Shown: positions 25,001 through 36,845 of the stretch, one piece after another
Layout of the letters: every line of letters begins with the position of its first letter
Numbering within the stretch: the stretch's first letter is position 1
Assembly: GCA_033239525.1 (NCBI GenBank)
Contig: BSYO01000004.1
Coordinates: forward strand, 12,686,037 to 12,750,036
Direction: 5' to 3'
Length of the DNA: 64,000 nucleotides
From: Nepenthes gracilis
Taxonomy: Eukaryota; Streptophyta; Magnoliopsida; Caryophyllales; Nepenthaceae
Made by a program: the position numbers and the translations under genes
Notes under the pieces: model-generated
What the model was told of the DNA's origin: nothing
The model's input: only the letters and a program-made list of their open reading frames with translations
Databases searched by the model: none

Positions 25001-28000
25001 AATTCTTGATGGTACAAACAACCTTTGGACTTCGATGATGATAGTCTTCCTAAAGAGAAGAAAACTCTATCGCCATTAACTCTGATAGCCTCACCCCATT
25101 GGAAAAGTATCTTCAAAATCTACTGTTGATTTTGCAAATCGTTGGGAGGAATGGAAAAGTATCCAATGCCAAAATCCTCTCTTAGTACGTCAACTCATCG
25201 TCCCATCCATTTATTTTCTTCCCAACCTTGGGGATGCCAAGGCTGCATGGGAATTCCCTGCAAATCATTGTAATTGCACCGATGCATTGCTTTAGTTAAA
25301 AATAGATACCAAACTCTATCAAATGTGTTAGGAGCCAGACCCATCCATAGCCAATTTTCACTCTAAAGTCACCAACCCCTAGGATCAAGTTGATTGCCGC
25401 TGAACCATAGTTCAAATGTCCCAATGATTAGGAGCTCTTTGCTATGTATTGAGACCGGAGGAAGTTCATGCACTTCATGATGGCCCTTTGAGATGACTTT
25501 GAGCCCACATGGGCCCCCCTTCTCTATGCACTCTGCTCCCTTGCTAGATATCGCAGTTACTGAACTAATTTCTATAGAGAACTATTATTTTGCAAGGAAC
25601 ATATAACCTTCAAATATAGTCATGGCAGTACGTCGACAATGACCATTCTGTAAGTACTATTGTAAGGAGGGTCATGTGATCCAAGATTGTAGAGCATTAC
25701 AAAGGAAGAAAGAACACGACTTCTGTGGATCCCCTCAACAAACTGCTGCTGCCACCACTCCAATTGATTCTCCTATTATAGTTTTTTCATCAGCCACTAC
25801 AATTACTGTGATCAACCTTGAGGCCTTACTTCACCAGATTCAATCTCACTCATCTAATACACTCTCTCTACATAGGGTAAATCTTCATGGCTTATAGACT
25901 TTGCCTATAACAACAATATGACCCCTAACCCATCTCCATTCTCTACAAAATTCACTTTAAGCCCTAATCCCATTAACTACACCACTAATGGTTCTCACAT
26001 ACCTATTAGTCACTTCGGATCCATATTTGCTCACAGCATATTCTTTAATAACACATACTTAGTGCCTAAATTGTATTTAAATCTACTATTTGTTGCTCAA
26101 CTATGTGACCTAGGCTTTGAGCTTCATTTCCCTAATTACGGTTGTGATATGTAAAATTTACAGATATGTATACTAATTAAAACAAGCTGTAAGGTTGTGC
26201 ACTTGTTCAAGATTGATCACCTAAAGATCCCCATAAACACAGCCTCCATTACTGTCGCCACCACCTGCTCCAATCTCTGGCACTCTTGTCTAGTTCTTGC
26301 GTTATTACCCCATCTCTAGTCATTAGCATCTAGCGGTTATCTAGGATCTGTAATTTTTACAAGTTATTGTTGTGTTCCTTGCCAATTAGGTAGACAAACT
26401 CATTTATCTTTTAATAAAATTGACTCATCTTCATCTGCTTCATTCAACCTTATTCACTCTGATATTTGGAGACCAGCATCGATTCTCATAGAGCAGAGAC
26501 CATGTTACTTCATCATCTTTGTAGACATTCATTCCCACTATATATGGCTCTACTTAATGCACAAATGATCTAAAATACTCCATATTTATGCAAAAGTTTA
26601 GAAAATGCTTCAAGCCCAATACGCCTGCACCAACAAAATCCTTTACTCTAACAATGCTATGGAATACTATGACACTACTTTCCTCACTCTCTTACAATAA
26701 AATGGTACCATCTTGTATTAGTCATGTCCCTATTCTTTCCAACAAAATGGTTATATATTGAATATAAATACCGTCACATCCTAAATATAATCAGATCCCT
26801 ATTTATCTCCACTACTCTCTTTGAGCACTAATTGGGGTGAAGCCGCCCTCCTGACATCTACATCATCCACCATGTTCCCTCACTCATTGTTCAAAACAAA
26901 AAGCCTGTTCAAGCTGCTATATGGTCACACTCCTGTGTATGATTCTCTTTGACTATTTGATTGTGCTTCTTTATCCTCCTCCAACCACATGAAATAAACA
27001 AATTACAGCCCTGTTCCAGATTTTGCTACTTATGAAGTCAAACAAAAAGGTTATCGTTGCTACGATCCCATGGTCAATTGCATTTGGATCTCCTGCATGT
27101 AATTTTTTGGGAATACAAATTCTTTACCATCATCTCCTCCCTCACCTCCACATATAATGCCTGTCCACCCATCTTTAGAGACCCATCCATACCCCTATTT
27201 TTTGAGCCCATCGACACTCTATCGAGTGACACAAACTCAACAAGCAATCTCTCTTCGGCTCATCCCATGGATCTGACATGCTCATCGATCAGACTACATC
27301 ACCACATGACCCAAGCCTAGAAGATCCACTTGGACCATAAAATTCACCAAGTAATGCTCCTCGTTGCTCTAGTTGTCTAAGTGCTCCCCCATACCTCAAA
27401 GACTATCATTGCCGTTCTGTCCTCACTACCCTTCATGAACTTTGCTGTTATTATGGGGTAAGCACTGACCATATATGATGGAAAGACATGTCTAAGGAGA
27501 TAGATGCCCTTCACAAAACTTAAACATGGGACCTGATAGACCTACCTCTCGAAAAGTCCATGGCAGATTGCTAGAGGACCTATAAGATTAAGACTTGGGC
27601 CTATAGATAGCTTGAACACTGTAAAACCTGCTTTGTTGGAAAGGATTTTACTCATGAGTATGATTCTGATTATGATGAGACATTTGTTCCAATTGCTTGC
27701 CTAACCATAGTTAGATCCTTGATTATGGTTGCAACCATCAAACAATGACAGTTATTTTAAATAGATGTAAAAATACCTTCCTTAATAATGATCTTGTCGA
27801 GAAAATCTAGATGAAGCCACCACTTCACTACAAACGCCTTTCACACAAAGTTTGACTTTGACATGCCCTCTATGGCCTCAAGAAAGAAGACCCTCATGCC
27901 TAGTTTGCCAAGTTCTCATTCGTTGCAACTCAACAAGGGTTTAGTATATGACTTTGCCTTAATTCCACCGCAAGACTAAAGTTGGCATTATCATCATCAT

Positions 28001-31000
28001 TCTCTATGTAGATGACATGATCATCACCGAGAACAACACCTATGACATTCAAGAGCTTCAGACCTTCCCCAATTAGCAATTTGAGATCAAAGATCCCATA
28101 GCCTCCACTACTTCCTCGGCATTGAAGTTGCTCCCTATGTTGATGGATACCAGCTCTCCTAAGCCAAATATGCCTTCAATCTCATCTCCTGGCCAGGCTT
28201 GATAAGCAGCAGAATTGCCAATACTCTAATAGAGTACAACGCCAGACTTATTCTTACAGATGGTGTCCCTTTAGATGATTCGATGCTTTATCAATAATTG
28301 GTTAATAGCCTAATCTATCTCATTGTCACTTGTGCTAACATTATCTATGCAGCTCATATGGCCAGTCGATTCATACACCAATCTCGTTCCGCTTACTATG
28401 CCTCTGTTCCTTGCATCTTGTGCTACATCAAATGCATTCTATTTCACGGCCTACACTACCCCTCGTAATCATCCCTTGTTCTACATCCCTTCTCAAATGC
28501 TGACTTGGTAGGAGATCTCACCGATCATTGCTATACCATGGGCTTACTTGGATCTTTGCTTAACTCTTGGCATAATAAGAAACAAACAATCATTATCCGC
28601 TCCACCATAGAGGTGGAATATTGAGTACTCAGAGATATTTCCGTTGGACTTTTCTTGCGCCATCAACTATTCATGGACATGGAAGCTCCCCAAACCCCAA
28701 GCACTCCTCTATATTGTAATAATTAAAGTGATATTCAAATTACTCATAATGATATTTTTTACGAATGTATAAATATATTGATATCAACTACCATCTCACC
28801 AAAGCTCATTTTAAAAATGGCAACAACCTTCTATGCTTAGTCATATGTACAAATTAACTGATAGACAATTTTATAAAGTCTCACCTACCTAAATGACACC
28901 TCGAGCTCACCAACAAACTCAAGTTGGTACCTGCGCTACCACCTTGAGTTTGCGGAAAGATATTGGAATACTCTTAGTTCATATTTCCATATATTTCCTT
29001 CTCATAATTCTCTACAATTTTTCAACTTAGAAAACTATTTATCTATAATGATTTCTTTATTTTATACCATTCCTTTCCCTCTCAGGGCCCTTCCCCTATA
29101 AATAGATCTCACTTGTACAAGTTATATACATACAAACATAAAGAATCCTCTCTACCTTGTCTCTCTTGATTTCTTCGCCAATGTAAATGGAAGTGTAGCC
29201 CAGTACATAAACTTTCTTGTATTGTGAGCTTATGTTATTATGTTGATGAAAATAGAAGGATAAATACTAACAATTTCGTCTAATATGGTGGGTATTATGA
29301 TATTGTGGGTATCAAATAGTTAAATTACAAGATGCTAATACTTGGAGCTAATTAGTTTTATCTTTTGAAGGTTATATTTTGAGTGAGTTAATAGTAAAAA
29401 TTTTTATCATATCAGCTGCTGGGTTTAATCAATTTAAGTTCAATATGGATGTAATTTATTATTATTATTTTTCTGTCAAATTATAGTATGTGAGAGAGAG
29501 AGAGAGAGAGAGATGTACGTACCATGAATGAGGGCAGTCAAGTGCAGCCAATCATGAGAGGGGAAGTCCATTCTAATAGCTTCCGCTGTCTGCAACAAAT
29601 GCTCAATCTGCGGTTCATCCAAGTCAGGGTCACTCTCATCCACCACTGTGTTTAGAAGTTCACAGCATTCCCATATGCTCATCTCTGCCTTGTCCATTTT
29701 GACATACTCCTCCCTCATCATCTTCACCTGCCCATTTCCATCAAATTTACCATTTCATTAGGACCGGGTTGACCTTCGTCTTTTGGTGGTGGGTGGGGTC
29801 ACTTTCTTATGATGCCAATGGCTCGTTGTATGTCGTTTTTTAATTTTTATTTTTTTTTGTTTTTCTTAGAATTGGCACATGTTAGAAGCTCGAACACTGA
29901 ATTAAGAGCCTGAGCAGGCAACTGATAGAATCCTAATACGGGATTATTGCTCAAGTAATAAATTAGTTTTTAATGTAAACTAAATGCAAAAATGAAGTTT
30001 CGCATGGTTTTCTCATCAATTTCACTTTTGATCCGGAGAATAAACACGAGATGGAAAGAGGAATAGAAATGAGAAAGGGGGTAGGTGTCATTATTATATC
30101 CCGACAATGTCTTGCTTGAATTTCTTACGTCTTGTATTATGCTGTACTAAGTAATGTAAAACACTTCTTCCCATTTAAAATCCTCATGTTTGCCATTGTC
30201 TGGTGTAATTCTCAATTTTTTACTCAAATATTGGTGTGTGTGAAACTTTATTGAGAGAAAAGTTGTATACTAGAATGTGAGAACTGTGATGGGCTTGTGT
30301 GACTGTGATTGAGGATAGTAAAATTTTGTTTGAATGTGGAAGTTCCATGGTTTGATTTGATGAGATTTTTCACAAAAAATTAACGTGTCTTAAAAAAGCA
30401 AACAAGAAGAGTTCTACTCTTCAATCAACTTACAAAGTCCACCGTCTGGTTAACGTGGTTCTGCCTATAGAATTCCTCAACGATCTTCTTCCTCTCGCTC
30501 TCTGCCTCATAGTCTCTGCAACAACATGGGAATTCATATGTCAGAATGAAACCAAGTCATTTGATGTAGGATGCCAAGGATTTTCAACGGGAGGATGAGA
30601 AAAGTGAATTAAAAGTAAAAGGACCTGAATGAATTGCCGAAGGAGTTGATTTCTGGGGCATCAAATCCAATAGCCGCGGCTGCTGCCACCACCAACTCCA
30701 TCTCTGGCACTTGACATCCACCATTCAACACCAACTCCTTGGTGTCATAGGCAAGCTTCTCCTCCACCTGAGCTGCTTCTTCCCAAATCAAACACCAAAC
30801 ATATAAAACTAATGAAGAATATATGTATGAGACTGCATCATCCCAAATCAATCGCCAAACATATATATGAATAAATATTACTAGAAAATTGAGTTGAGCC
30901 TGGAGCCAGCCTACTTAACTTGGACTGGAGCTAGATCTAGTATATGGCCTTTCCAATCAAGGTTTGGAGGCAATGACCTCGTTAATACGGTGGCATGGTT

Positions 31001-31597
31001 CCGGGCCGAGTCCTTACTCATAGTACCTTATGGGTGGTCATTGATGGCAAAATGAGGGATGGGGTTTTTGTAATCTGAACTCTTAACTTAAAAAATCAAA
31101 CGGTCCAAATTTAAACGTTAAATAATATATTTTAAATAATTATTTTTATTAATTTTTTAATATATTAAATTTAATGTTTAATAGATATTAATATTAAAAA
31201 AAATTTTAAAATTTTTTTAATATTTTTATTTATTGATTTTTAATTTCATCCAACGGCCAACGCGAAGAAGCAAGTACTTGCAAGAAGAAAAAGGAATTCC
31301 AAACCCCATTGATGGCACGCTAGGAATTTTCATTGGCTGTTTCGTTCTAACATTCTTCATGGTAGAGTAGTTATGAAAATAATTTTACTATGATATTCTC
31401 AAACATCAATCTTTCATATCTTTTAAAGGGTTGAAATCATTTTAAATGTAATAAATAGTACATATTAAGATAATTATTTTAATCTCAATGTCTCATAGTA
31501 TAATTATATTTTTAATAAAAATGTGTATAGGTAAAAACATAGGGAGAGGGAAGGGCGAAAACATACCCAAGAGTGGCTGCCCAACGGCCACAGCCAT
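22041..31597 (-). CDS. MIOX: Inositol oxygenase (myo-inositol to D-glucuronate)
   Basis: Di-iron enzyme of the cytosol that cleaves myo-inositol with O2 to D-glucuronate, feeding UDP-glucuronate for cell-wall polymers. Ten exons join in frame: 31567-31597, 30625-30778, 30434-30515, 29523-29727, 23862-23974, 23651-23773, 23399-23468, 22525-22603, 22321-22402, 22041-22067. Total 966 nt, 321 residues, near the usual 310-320. All introns are GT-AG. The six metal ligands known from the family are present: H132 ([12 protein letters not shown]), H157 and D158 (ALIHDLGK), H230 (SWGHDDYMY), H256 (RFHSFY) and D289 (FNKYDLYSK). [15 protein letters not shown] and the end YFPPKLRW are typical. The sequence has FYALH where I would expect FYPLH. 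ATG 31597 follows a TATA box by about 90 bp. Intron 4 is 5.5 kb because of a copia relic. The exon 2 acceptor has alternatives 3 bp apart. Confidence 0.95.
24309..29180 (+). mobile_element. Old Ty1/copia relic inside MIOX intron 4
   Basis: Lies antisense to MIOX. Two short LTRs (about 24309-24530 and 28961-29180) share CATATTTTC/CATATATTT, CCCCTATA(T/A)ATAG and CACTTGTACA(T/A). After the first comes TGCTATCAGAGA, close to the initiator-Met primer-binding site; before the second is a purine-rich GCGGAAAGA. Inside are a gag start at 24963 ([10 protein letters not shown]), a zinc-knuckle-like [14 protein letters not shown] (about 25650, with one extra residue between the first cysteines), integrase [11 protein letters not shown] (about 26445) and reverse transcriptase LYVDDMIIT (about 28000). 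Stops and frameshifts are everywhere. No clear target duplication. LTR edges are good to a few tens of bp. Confidence 0.85.
24963..28960 (+). pseudogene. Degenerate copia gag-pol in MIOX intron 4
   Basis: The order gag, zinc knuckle, protease-like IDFAYNN (about 25895, far from the normal DSGA), pre-integrase, integrase, RT and RNase H follows the copia plan. Damage is much heavier than in the two other copia elements here, and the gene belongs to a different lineage from them: its gag lacks the UBN2-type block LTTRLHVKKQFYGLRL they share. Confidence 0.8.
29492..29513. repeat. (GA)n microsatellite beside the MIOX exon 4 donor
   Basis: About 11 GA repeats start some 10 bp inside intron 4; on the transcribed strand they read as (CT)n just after the donor GTACGTACAT. 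Confidence 0.9.
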
Positions 31598-31683
31598 GTC
31601 GGAGGCCTGAAAATTGAGGCAAACGGGCGTGGGAAGAGAAGTAGTATGTGGGATAATGAGTAGGGTGGTGTCGGACGAGGGCC

Positions 31684-31692
31684 CTATTTATA
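31684..31692 (-). promoter_or_regulatory. MIOX TATA box
   Basis: The minus strand reads GTATAAATAGGG about 90 bp before the ATG at 31597, implying transcription starts near 31655 and a 5' UTR of about 60 nt. Confidence 0.7.
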
Positions 31693-31699
31693 CTCCCAT

Positions 31700-34177
31700 T
31701 TGAGCAAGCCATTGCCTTCAATTTTTTATGTTTGGAAAAAGTGTCCTTCCTTTCAAATTAGGTCTTAGTTAAGCCCTTCATTTTGAAAAGAACCTCGGAA
31801 ATGAAGTCCTCGTAAAGAAATAAGCACGGGTCAATGCCCTCGACAGCAAATATCCAAACTCTTCGACCTGTCATTACAATTTATTTTTATGTATATTTTG
31901 ATTTGAAAATATTCGGGCTGACAACGTTTGAAACACGTCACCGAATATCTATCTATCTACGGCAATATATTTACGTAAAAATTAAATAAATATATACATA
32001 TAAATTATTTATATATATAATAAATTTTTTTTTTTGTAATTTTAGATGTCAGACCAAGTTGATTAATGCAACGCCTAAAATCAGAAGAGCTAATCCCTAG
32101 GAACCCAAAAGGATATGTTTTAGGGTATCATTTAGACGGAGTAATACTTATAATTTGATTATAATTTTATTTTATTTTATTTTGCATACAGGCCATATTA
32201 ATTTTTTTTTTTTTTTAAATTTATCTATATAAATAAATTATATCTAAATAAATAATTCGTGTTTCATGCTCTGGAGCTAAATGGGATGAGAAACGTTGAA
32301 GAGAAAAATAAGTTTAATTGTCCCAAAGGCTGACTCAGCGTTGCGTCGGATACAGCATATTCTAACTCACGAACTACAATATATATATATATATATATAA
32401 TAATTAATCATATTAACTACATTTTAAAAAAAAAAAATGTTACATGCTTTTTTACTGTTGACATTATTATAAAAAAAAATATGTCTGATAAGGGAACACT
32501 TTTTTTTGACAAAATTAGAATAATAATATATTATTTTATTTATCTATTAATATTAATAAATTTATAAATAAATAATATTTTAAAATATGGCCAAATAATA
32601 TGACGCTGCAATTTCTAGTACAAACGTTTGGGGATCTGACGTTGGCATCTACTCATTGCCAATTCACTGTGCATTAAAATATAATAAACTATGAAATCGG
32701 AGACTGGCTGCCAGCCGGCGGCGGATTTTGTGCTGGCATATTCCCTTCTAATTGCGATTCAAGGCAGATAATAAATGAAATAAATGGAGTCCGGTGGCGT
32801 GCACCAACGATCCACATTCCGCCACGCCTGCATGTCAGGGCATCGCTCGCCGTTAGATCTACAGAAAAAAATAAAGAACATATTTCTCTATTATTTAATA
32901 ATTAATTAATTTGTTTTCACGAGAGTTTAATCAAATATATCCACCAGTGAGTCTGAATTGTTCTAAACTCTTAATCTTAAAATAGTAAGGTGATACTAAG
33001 ATTTGCATATATAAATAAGAACTATTACTACAATAAAAAGTAATCCAAGAGACGTAAATTATGGCCGTATGATTTTCATCGCTAATAGGTTTTAATGATA
33101 AATTTTTTTGGTTTTTGTTTTTTTGTCATTGAAAATCTTTAATAATAAAATTTTATTTTCTGTCATTAATAATTTAGATATCATTAATGACGAAACTTTT
33201 TAAATCATTAGAAGTAAACAATTATGAGAGTAAATATCGTCACGAGTAGTAATTAAACATTTAACGATGATATTTTTTTGTCATTAATCTGATCAATTGT
33301 GAGTTTAAATATTATTCTTAATAATAGAGTTTTTAACGATAGTCTTTATCTTATTGTTAAATTGAAATAATTATGAGTATATAATATTGTTAATAGTAAC
33401 TAAACTTTTAACAATAGTATAATTTTGAGAATAAAACACTGTTGTTAAAAGTATATTAATCATTACAAGATTATATCCCGTTATCATTTCTCAATAATTA
33501 TATTTGTATATATATTATATTTTTTTTTATTTATCAAAACTTAAATAACCAATCAACTAACAATAATATAAAATAAAATTTCAACTATAAAAATGATAGT
33601 AGTATAATACATAATAATCTGTTGTCCAATGTACTAATACAACATAAACAAATTTGAATACATAAATAGGATCAAATATGGAGTTTAGCAATTTAGAAAT
33701 TTTCTAACAACCAAGTTTCACTTTAATCTTTGAATTTTCACATCTGCATATAAAAAATAAAAATAAAAATTATATAGATCTTGTTAAAAAATTCATACAA
33801 ATATTAAAAATTGTCTACCTAATTGAGTGTCATTATCTCTCAAATTTGTAATACTTTGAATGTATTATTTAAATATAGCTTATTCATAATACTTTCTAAC
33901 ATTGATATTTGACTTTTAAAACATCTCTTTTATTTTCTCTTCTAGATTTGTGAAATAAATTAAAATATTTTATATTAATAGTAAAATAATTATCTATCAG
34001 TTTTAATATAAATAATAAAAAAATATATTAAGTAACATACTTTAAATGATATAAAATTAAAAAAAAAGGTTATCGAGGAGCCAGCCCCAATTTCCATCTG
34101 TTATATATTTTGGGTCTTTTTCTATAAGCTTCTTTGTATAACTTATACAAGTTACCAATTTTATGCAACGATGATCT
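31700..34177. other. AT-rich intergenic region upstream of MIOX
   Basis: Very AT-rich with microsatellites, such as (TA)n at about 32382-32398. It contains a candidate CACTA transposon end (33024-33480). No ORF with known motifs. Confidence 0.55.
33024..33480. mobile_element. Candidate CACTA (En/Spm-like) terminal relic
   Basis: TATTACTACAATAAAAAG at about 33024 resembles the CACTACAAGAAAA terminus. It is followed by repeated blocks about 75 bp apart (33218, 33294, 33368) of the form AATTATGAGTnTAAATATnnT...TTTTAACGATAGT, like CACTA subterminal repeats. No matching right terminus or transposase was found. Confidence 0.35.
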
Positions 34178-34182
34178 CTAAT

Positions 34183-35154
34183 TGTTGGGCCCCGATATGA
34201 GGGCCCATAAGACACGGCCCAAATAAGAGGCCCAGAGACACTCTCACAAGTTGAGGAAGTCAGATGGCCCAAGTAAGAAGCCCAAGGGCCGAGAGCCCAA
34301 GAAGTCTCACGAAGTCTTAGAACTGCCCGAGCGGCCAGGAAGAGACGTTCGGACTTCTCCCCAGAAGGCCCTCCAGGAGCTGCTTCATCTCACGGACCCA
34401 CAAACACGCGAGGAACATCACAACTGGACGAGGACCACTCGTTCATGGCCGGGAATGCCAGCTAAGGCTCCTTCGCCGGTTCCCAAGAAAGCCCGCAGCT
34501 ACTGCCAGTCACCGTATCAACAGGGCATGCCTAGTCAAATCAAGACTGATATTCAGATTCTGTATGCCTGACACACTCAGATGCTACAGCGGCGCCGTCC
34601 GCATGCCACTCCACGCAACGTCAGCAGCATTAAAGGGAGTCGGTGGACTAACTCCTCAACGGCCGGATGGACGCCACGTGTTTTCTCCCCAGCTGTCTGG
34701 CTTCTCCTACAAATACTCAACAAGGCCCCTTTCAAAGGGACAACGCTCAGGCCCAGACTTCGACCAGACACTCTCTCCCAAAACTAACTCCCCAAAGAAG
34801 AGTAAGAAGCTCCCAGCGAGCACAGTTCTCTAGGGGAGAAACACATAACGAGAGACAGGGAAGGGATTAATCATCACAACTGTACTTTGTAAAGCCTTCA
34901 ACCCAAATAGTGAAGCACTTTTCAGGCCCTGAGCCTCGTGGTTTTTCCTCCCCATTCAAGAGGATGTTTTTCACGTAAAACATCCGATCTCAATCTTCAT
35001 CTCATATCCAACACTTCAAATACTTGTGTTGCCTGGTAACCACAGATCGGACCGGACGCACCTCTGCATCTCTCGGTCCGATCAGATTTCACGGATCCCA
35101 CACCCCTTATCAACGAGCCTGGCTCAGAAAGATCCGCGGAACCAGAACGCAACA
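34183..35154 (+). repeat. 5' LTR of the element at 34183
   Basis: Starts TGTTGGGCCCCGATATGAG and ends AGAACGCAACA (TGTTG...CAACA ends). A CTACAAATACTC box near 34708 may be the TATA region. A hairpin GGATGTTTT / AAAACATCC with loop TCACGT lies near 34965-34988. An ORF crossing its 3' end is incidental. Confidence 0.95.
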
Positions 35155-35172
35155 TTGGCGCCGTCTGTGGGA
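35155..35172 (+). promoter_or_regulatory. Primer-binding site, TTGGCGCCGTCTGTGGG
   Basis: Sits directly after the 5' LTR. TGGCGCCGT complements the 3' end of plant tRNA-Asp for nine bases; the rest does not. The same site occurs in element C. Confidence 0.85.
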
Positions 35173-35229
35173 AAGAAGAACAAAAAACTCAAGACTTCCC
35201 ACTCTCCTACAACAAGCAACGCCCCAAGG

Positions 35230-35948
35230 ATGTTCAGCAGACAAGGCAGCACGTCCACCCAGGGAGAAGAGCGCCACGACGGATGTCTCCCGTCGGGCGA
35301 CAGAGTAAGCGACGGCCCCGGCACCAGCGTGCGCAAGCTGGCGGAGAAGGTGGACAGCCTCACAAGAGCCGTCTGCAACCTCCAGGAGAAGGCGGGCGAG
35401 CAGTCTAGGGGCCCACGCTTCGAAAGCCCGCGCCAAACGGCGCTTCAGAGACAGCAGTCGGCGCGGGCTCCAGGCGAGTTGAGGGACTACCTCAATCGAA
35501 AGAAATCCATGAGCCCGGCCCCATCAAGGAGGGGGCTCAACAGCCTCGGAAGATTGTCTTTGGACCCAAGACCGGCGAAGTAACTCAGCCGGCAGAACGT
35601 GAAGACCCCTTGCCCCCGAGGACAGGGGAAGGAAGGAGAAGGGCGAGCGCCCACCAGAAGACCCAACGACCGTCCGGGCACGATAAGCCAGAGCGGATGG
35701 TCCTCGGGGAAGAAAGACACTCAGGCCCATTGGCCTTCACTGACTCCCTCACCAACATCCTGAGGCAGATCAGGGACGAGGAGTTCCTAAGATGGCTCAG
35801 GGCGTTGAAGAACCCAGAGGGAGGCGACCAATGGGAATACTGCCATTACCATGGCAGCCGCGGTCACGACACCGAGGACTGCACGAAACTCCGAGCGAAA
35901 ATCGAGCGGCCGGTAATGGAAGGATATCTCGACCGCTTCCTGCCATGA
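35230..35948 (+). pseudogene. Gag remnant: N-terminus and zinc-knuckle tail, capsid missing
   Basis: From ATG 35230 the N-terminal part contains a short coiled coil (VRKLAEKVDSLTRAVCNLQ) and ends at 35583. Around 35530-35550 the frame shifts by one: the other frame reads KIVFGPKTGEVTQPAEREDP and continues to 35948. It ends with LTNILRQIRDEEFLRWLRAL and YCHYHGSRGHDTEDCTKL, which matches the tail of plant Ty3 Gag (CRFHRDHGHDTEDC type). The roughly 200-residue capsid domain that normally lies between these parts is absent. After 35948 come an A-tract and repeats, not protease. Confidence 0.8.
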
Positions 35949-36184
35949 CCACAGTGCGACCGGAGCAAAGAGAAGCGGCCCGATCCACGCCGCTCGAATG
36001 GCAAGGCCATAATGAATGCAGACTGACAAAAAAAAAAAAAAAAAAGGAGAGAGAAAAATAAAAATCCCTGGGGACCACTCAATGTAAGAAAAATGTACAT
36101 TAATAAAAACGTGCATTTGTTACCTTCTCCATGAAACATCCCCGTACTCTCTCCTCAACAGTGAAGCAACTCGCAGCATTCAAC

Positions 36185-36475
36185 AAACAAAACTTGGGCG
36201 CCAACCCGAGCGACCCCAGCGGTTGGACCCCAGCGGTCAGGCAACAAAACTTGGGCGCCAACCCGAGCGACCCTAGCGGTCGGACCCCAGCGGTCAGGCA
36301 ACAAAACTTGGGCGCCAACCCGAACGACCCCAGCGGTCGGACCCCAGCGGTCAGGCAACAAAACTTGGGCGCCAACCCGAGTGACCCCAGCGGTCGAACC
36401 CCAGCGGTCAGGCAACAAAACTTGGGCGCCAACCCAAGCGACCCCAGTCGGACCCAGTGATCGAGGCAACAAAAC
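36185..36475 (+). repeat. 57-bp tandem repeat, five copies
   Basis: Copies start at about 36191, 36248, 36305, 36362 and 36419 and contain AACTTGGGCGCCAACCCGAG followed by CGACCCCAGCGGTCGGACCCC. The period of 19 codons keeps frames open on both strands. The array lies about 370 bp past the end of the antisense gene. Confidence 0.9.
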
Positions 36476-36845
36476 TCATTTTGCGCCCGAGTGGCCCTAG
36501 CGGTCGGACCCCAGAGGTCAAAACCCGAAAACTCGGCCGTGACCAAACGGTCCTAGAGGCCGGGCGATGAAGATAAGGCCGAAAGGCTAAAAGCTAGAAG
36601 TCCCTAAGAGGGCTGCATGCCCAAGTCCAAAAAGGCAAAGGGTCAAGTGCCAGAAGGGAGTCACCCACTTGAAACAAAGAAGTTAGGCGCTGTATGATGC
36701 GCCGCAAAAAAAAAACACACGAACGTACGAACAAGACACAAAAGAAACGTCCGAAGCTTTAAAGCGAAAAGGACAAAATCTTATTCACAAAGATGAATTT
36801 TTGTACAAGTATGACAAAACAAAATGAGAAAGAGGGGGCAGCATG

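Noticed and set aside
31512..31721. 69-codon frame with an upstream ATG for MIOX
   Set aside because: It is in another frame and covers the TATA box; the ATG at 31597 is the one that splices in frame to the conserved exons.
34577..34833. ORFs inside the 972-bp LTR, repeated at 39743-39999
   Set aside because: They recur because the LTR is duplicated and carry no domain.
36100..36546. Open frames on both strands of 100-150 codons
   Set aside because: Produced by the 57-bp (19-codon) repeat; both strands are open for the same reason and neither has known motifs.
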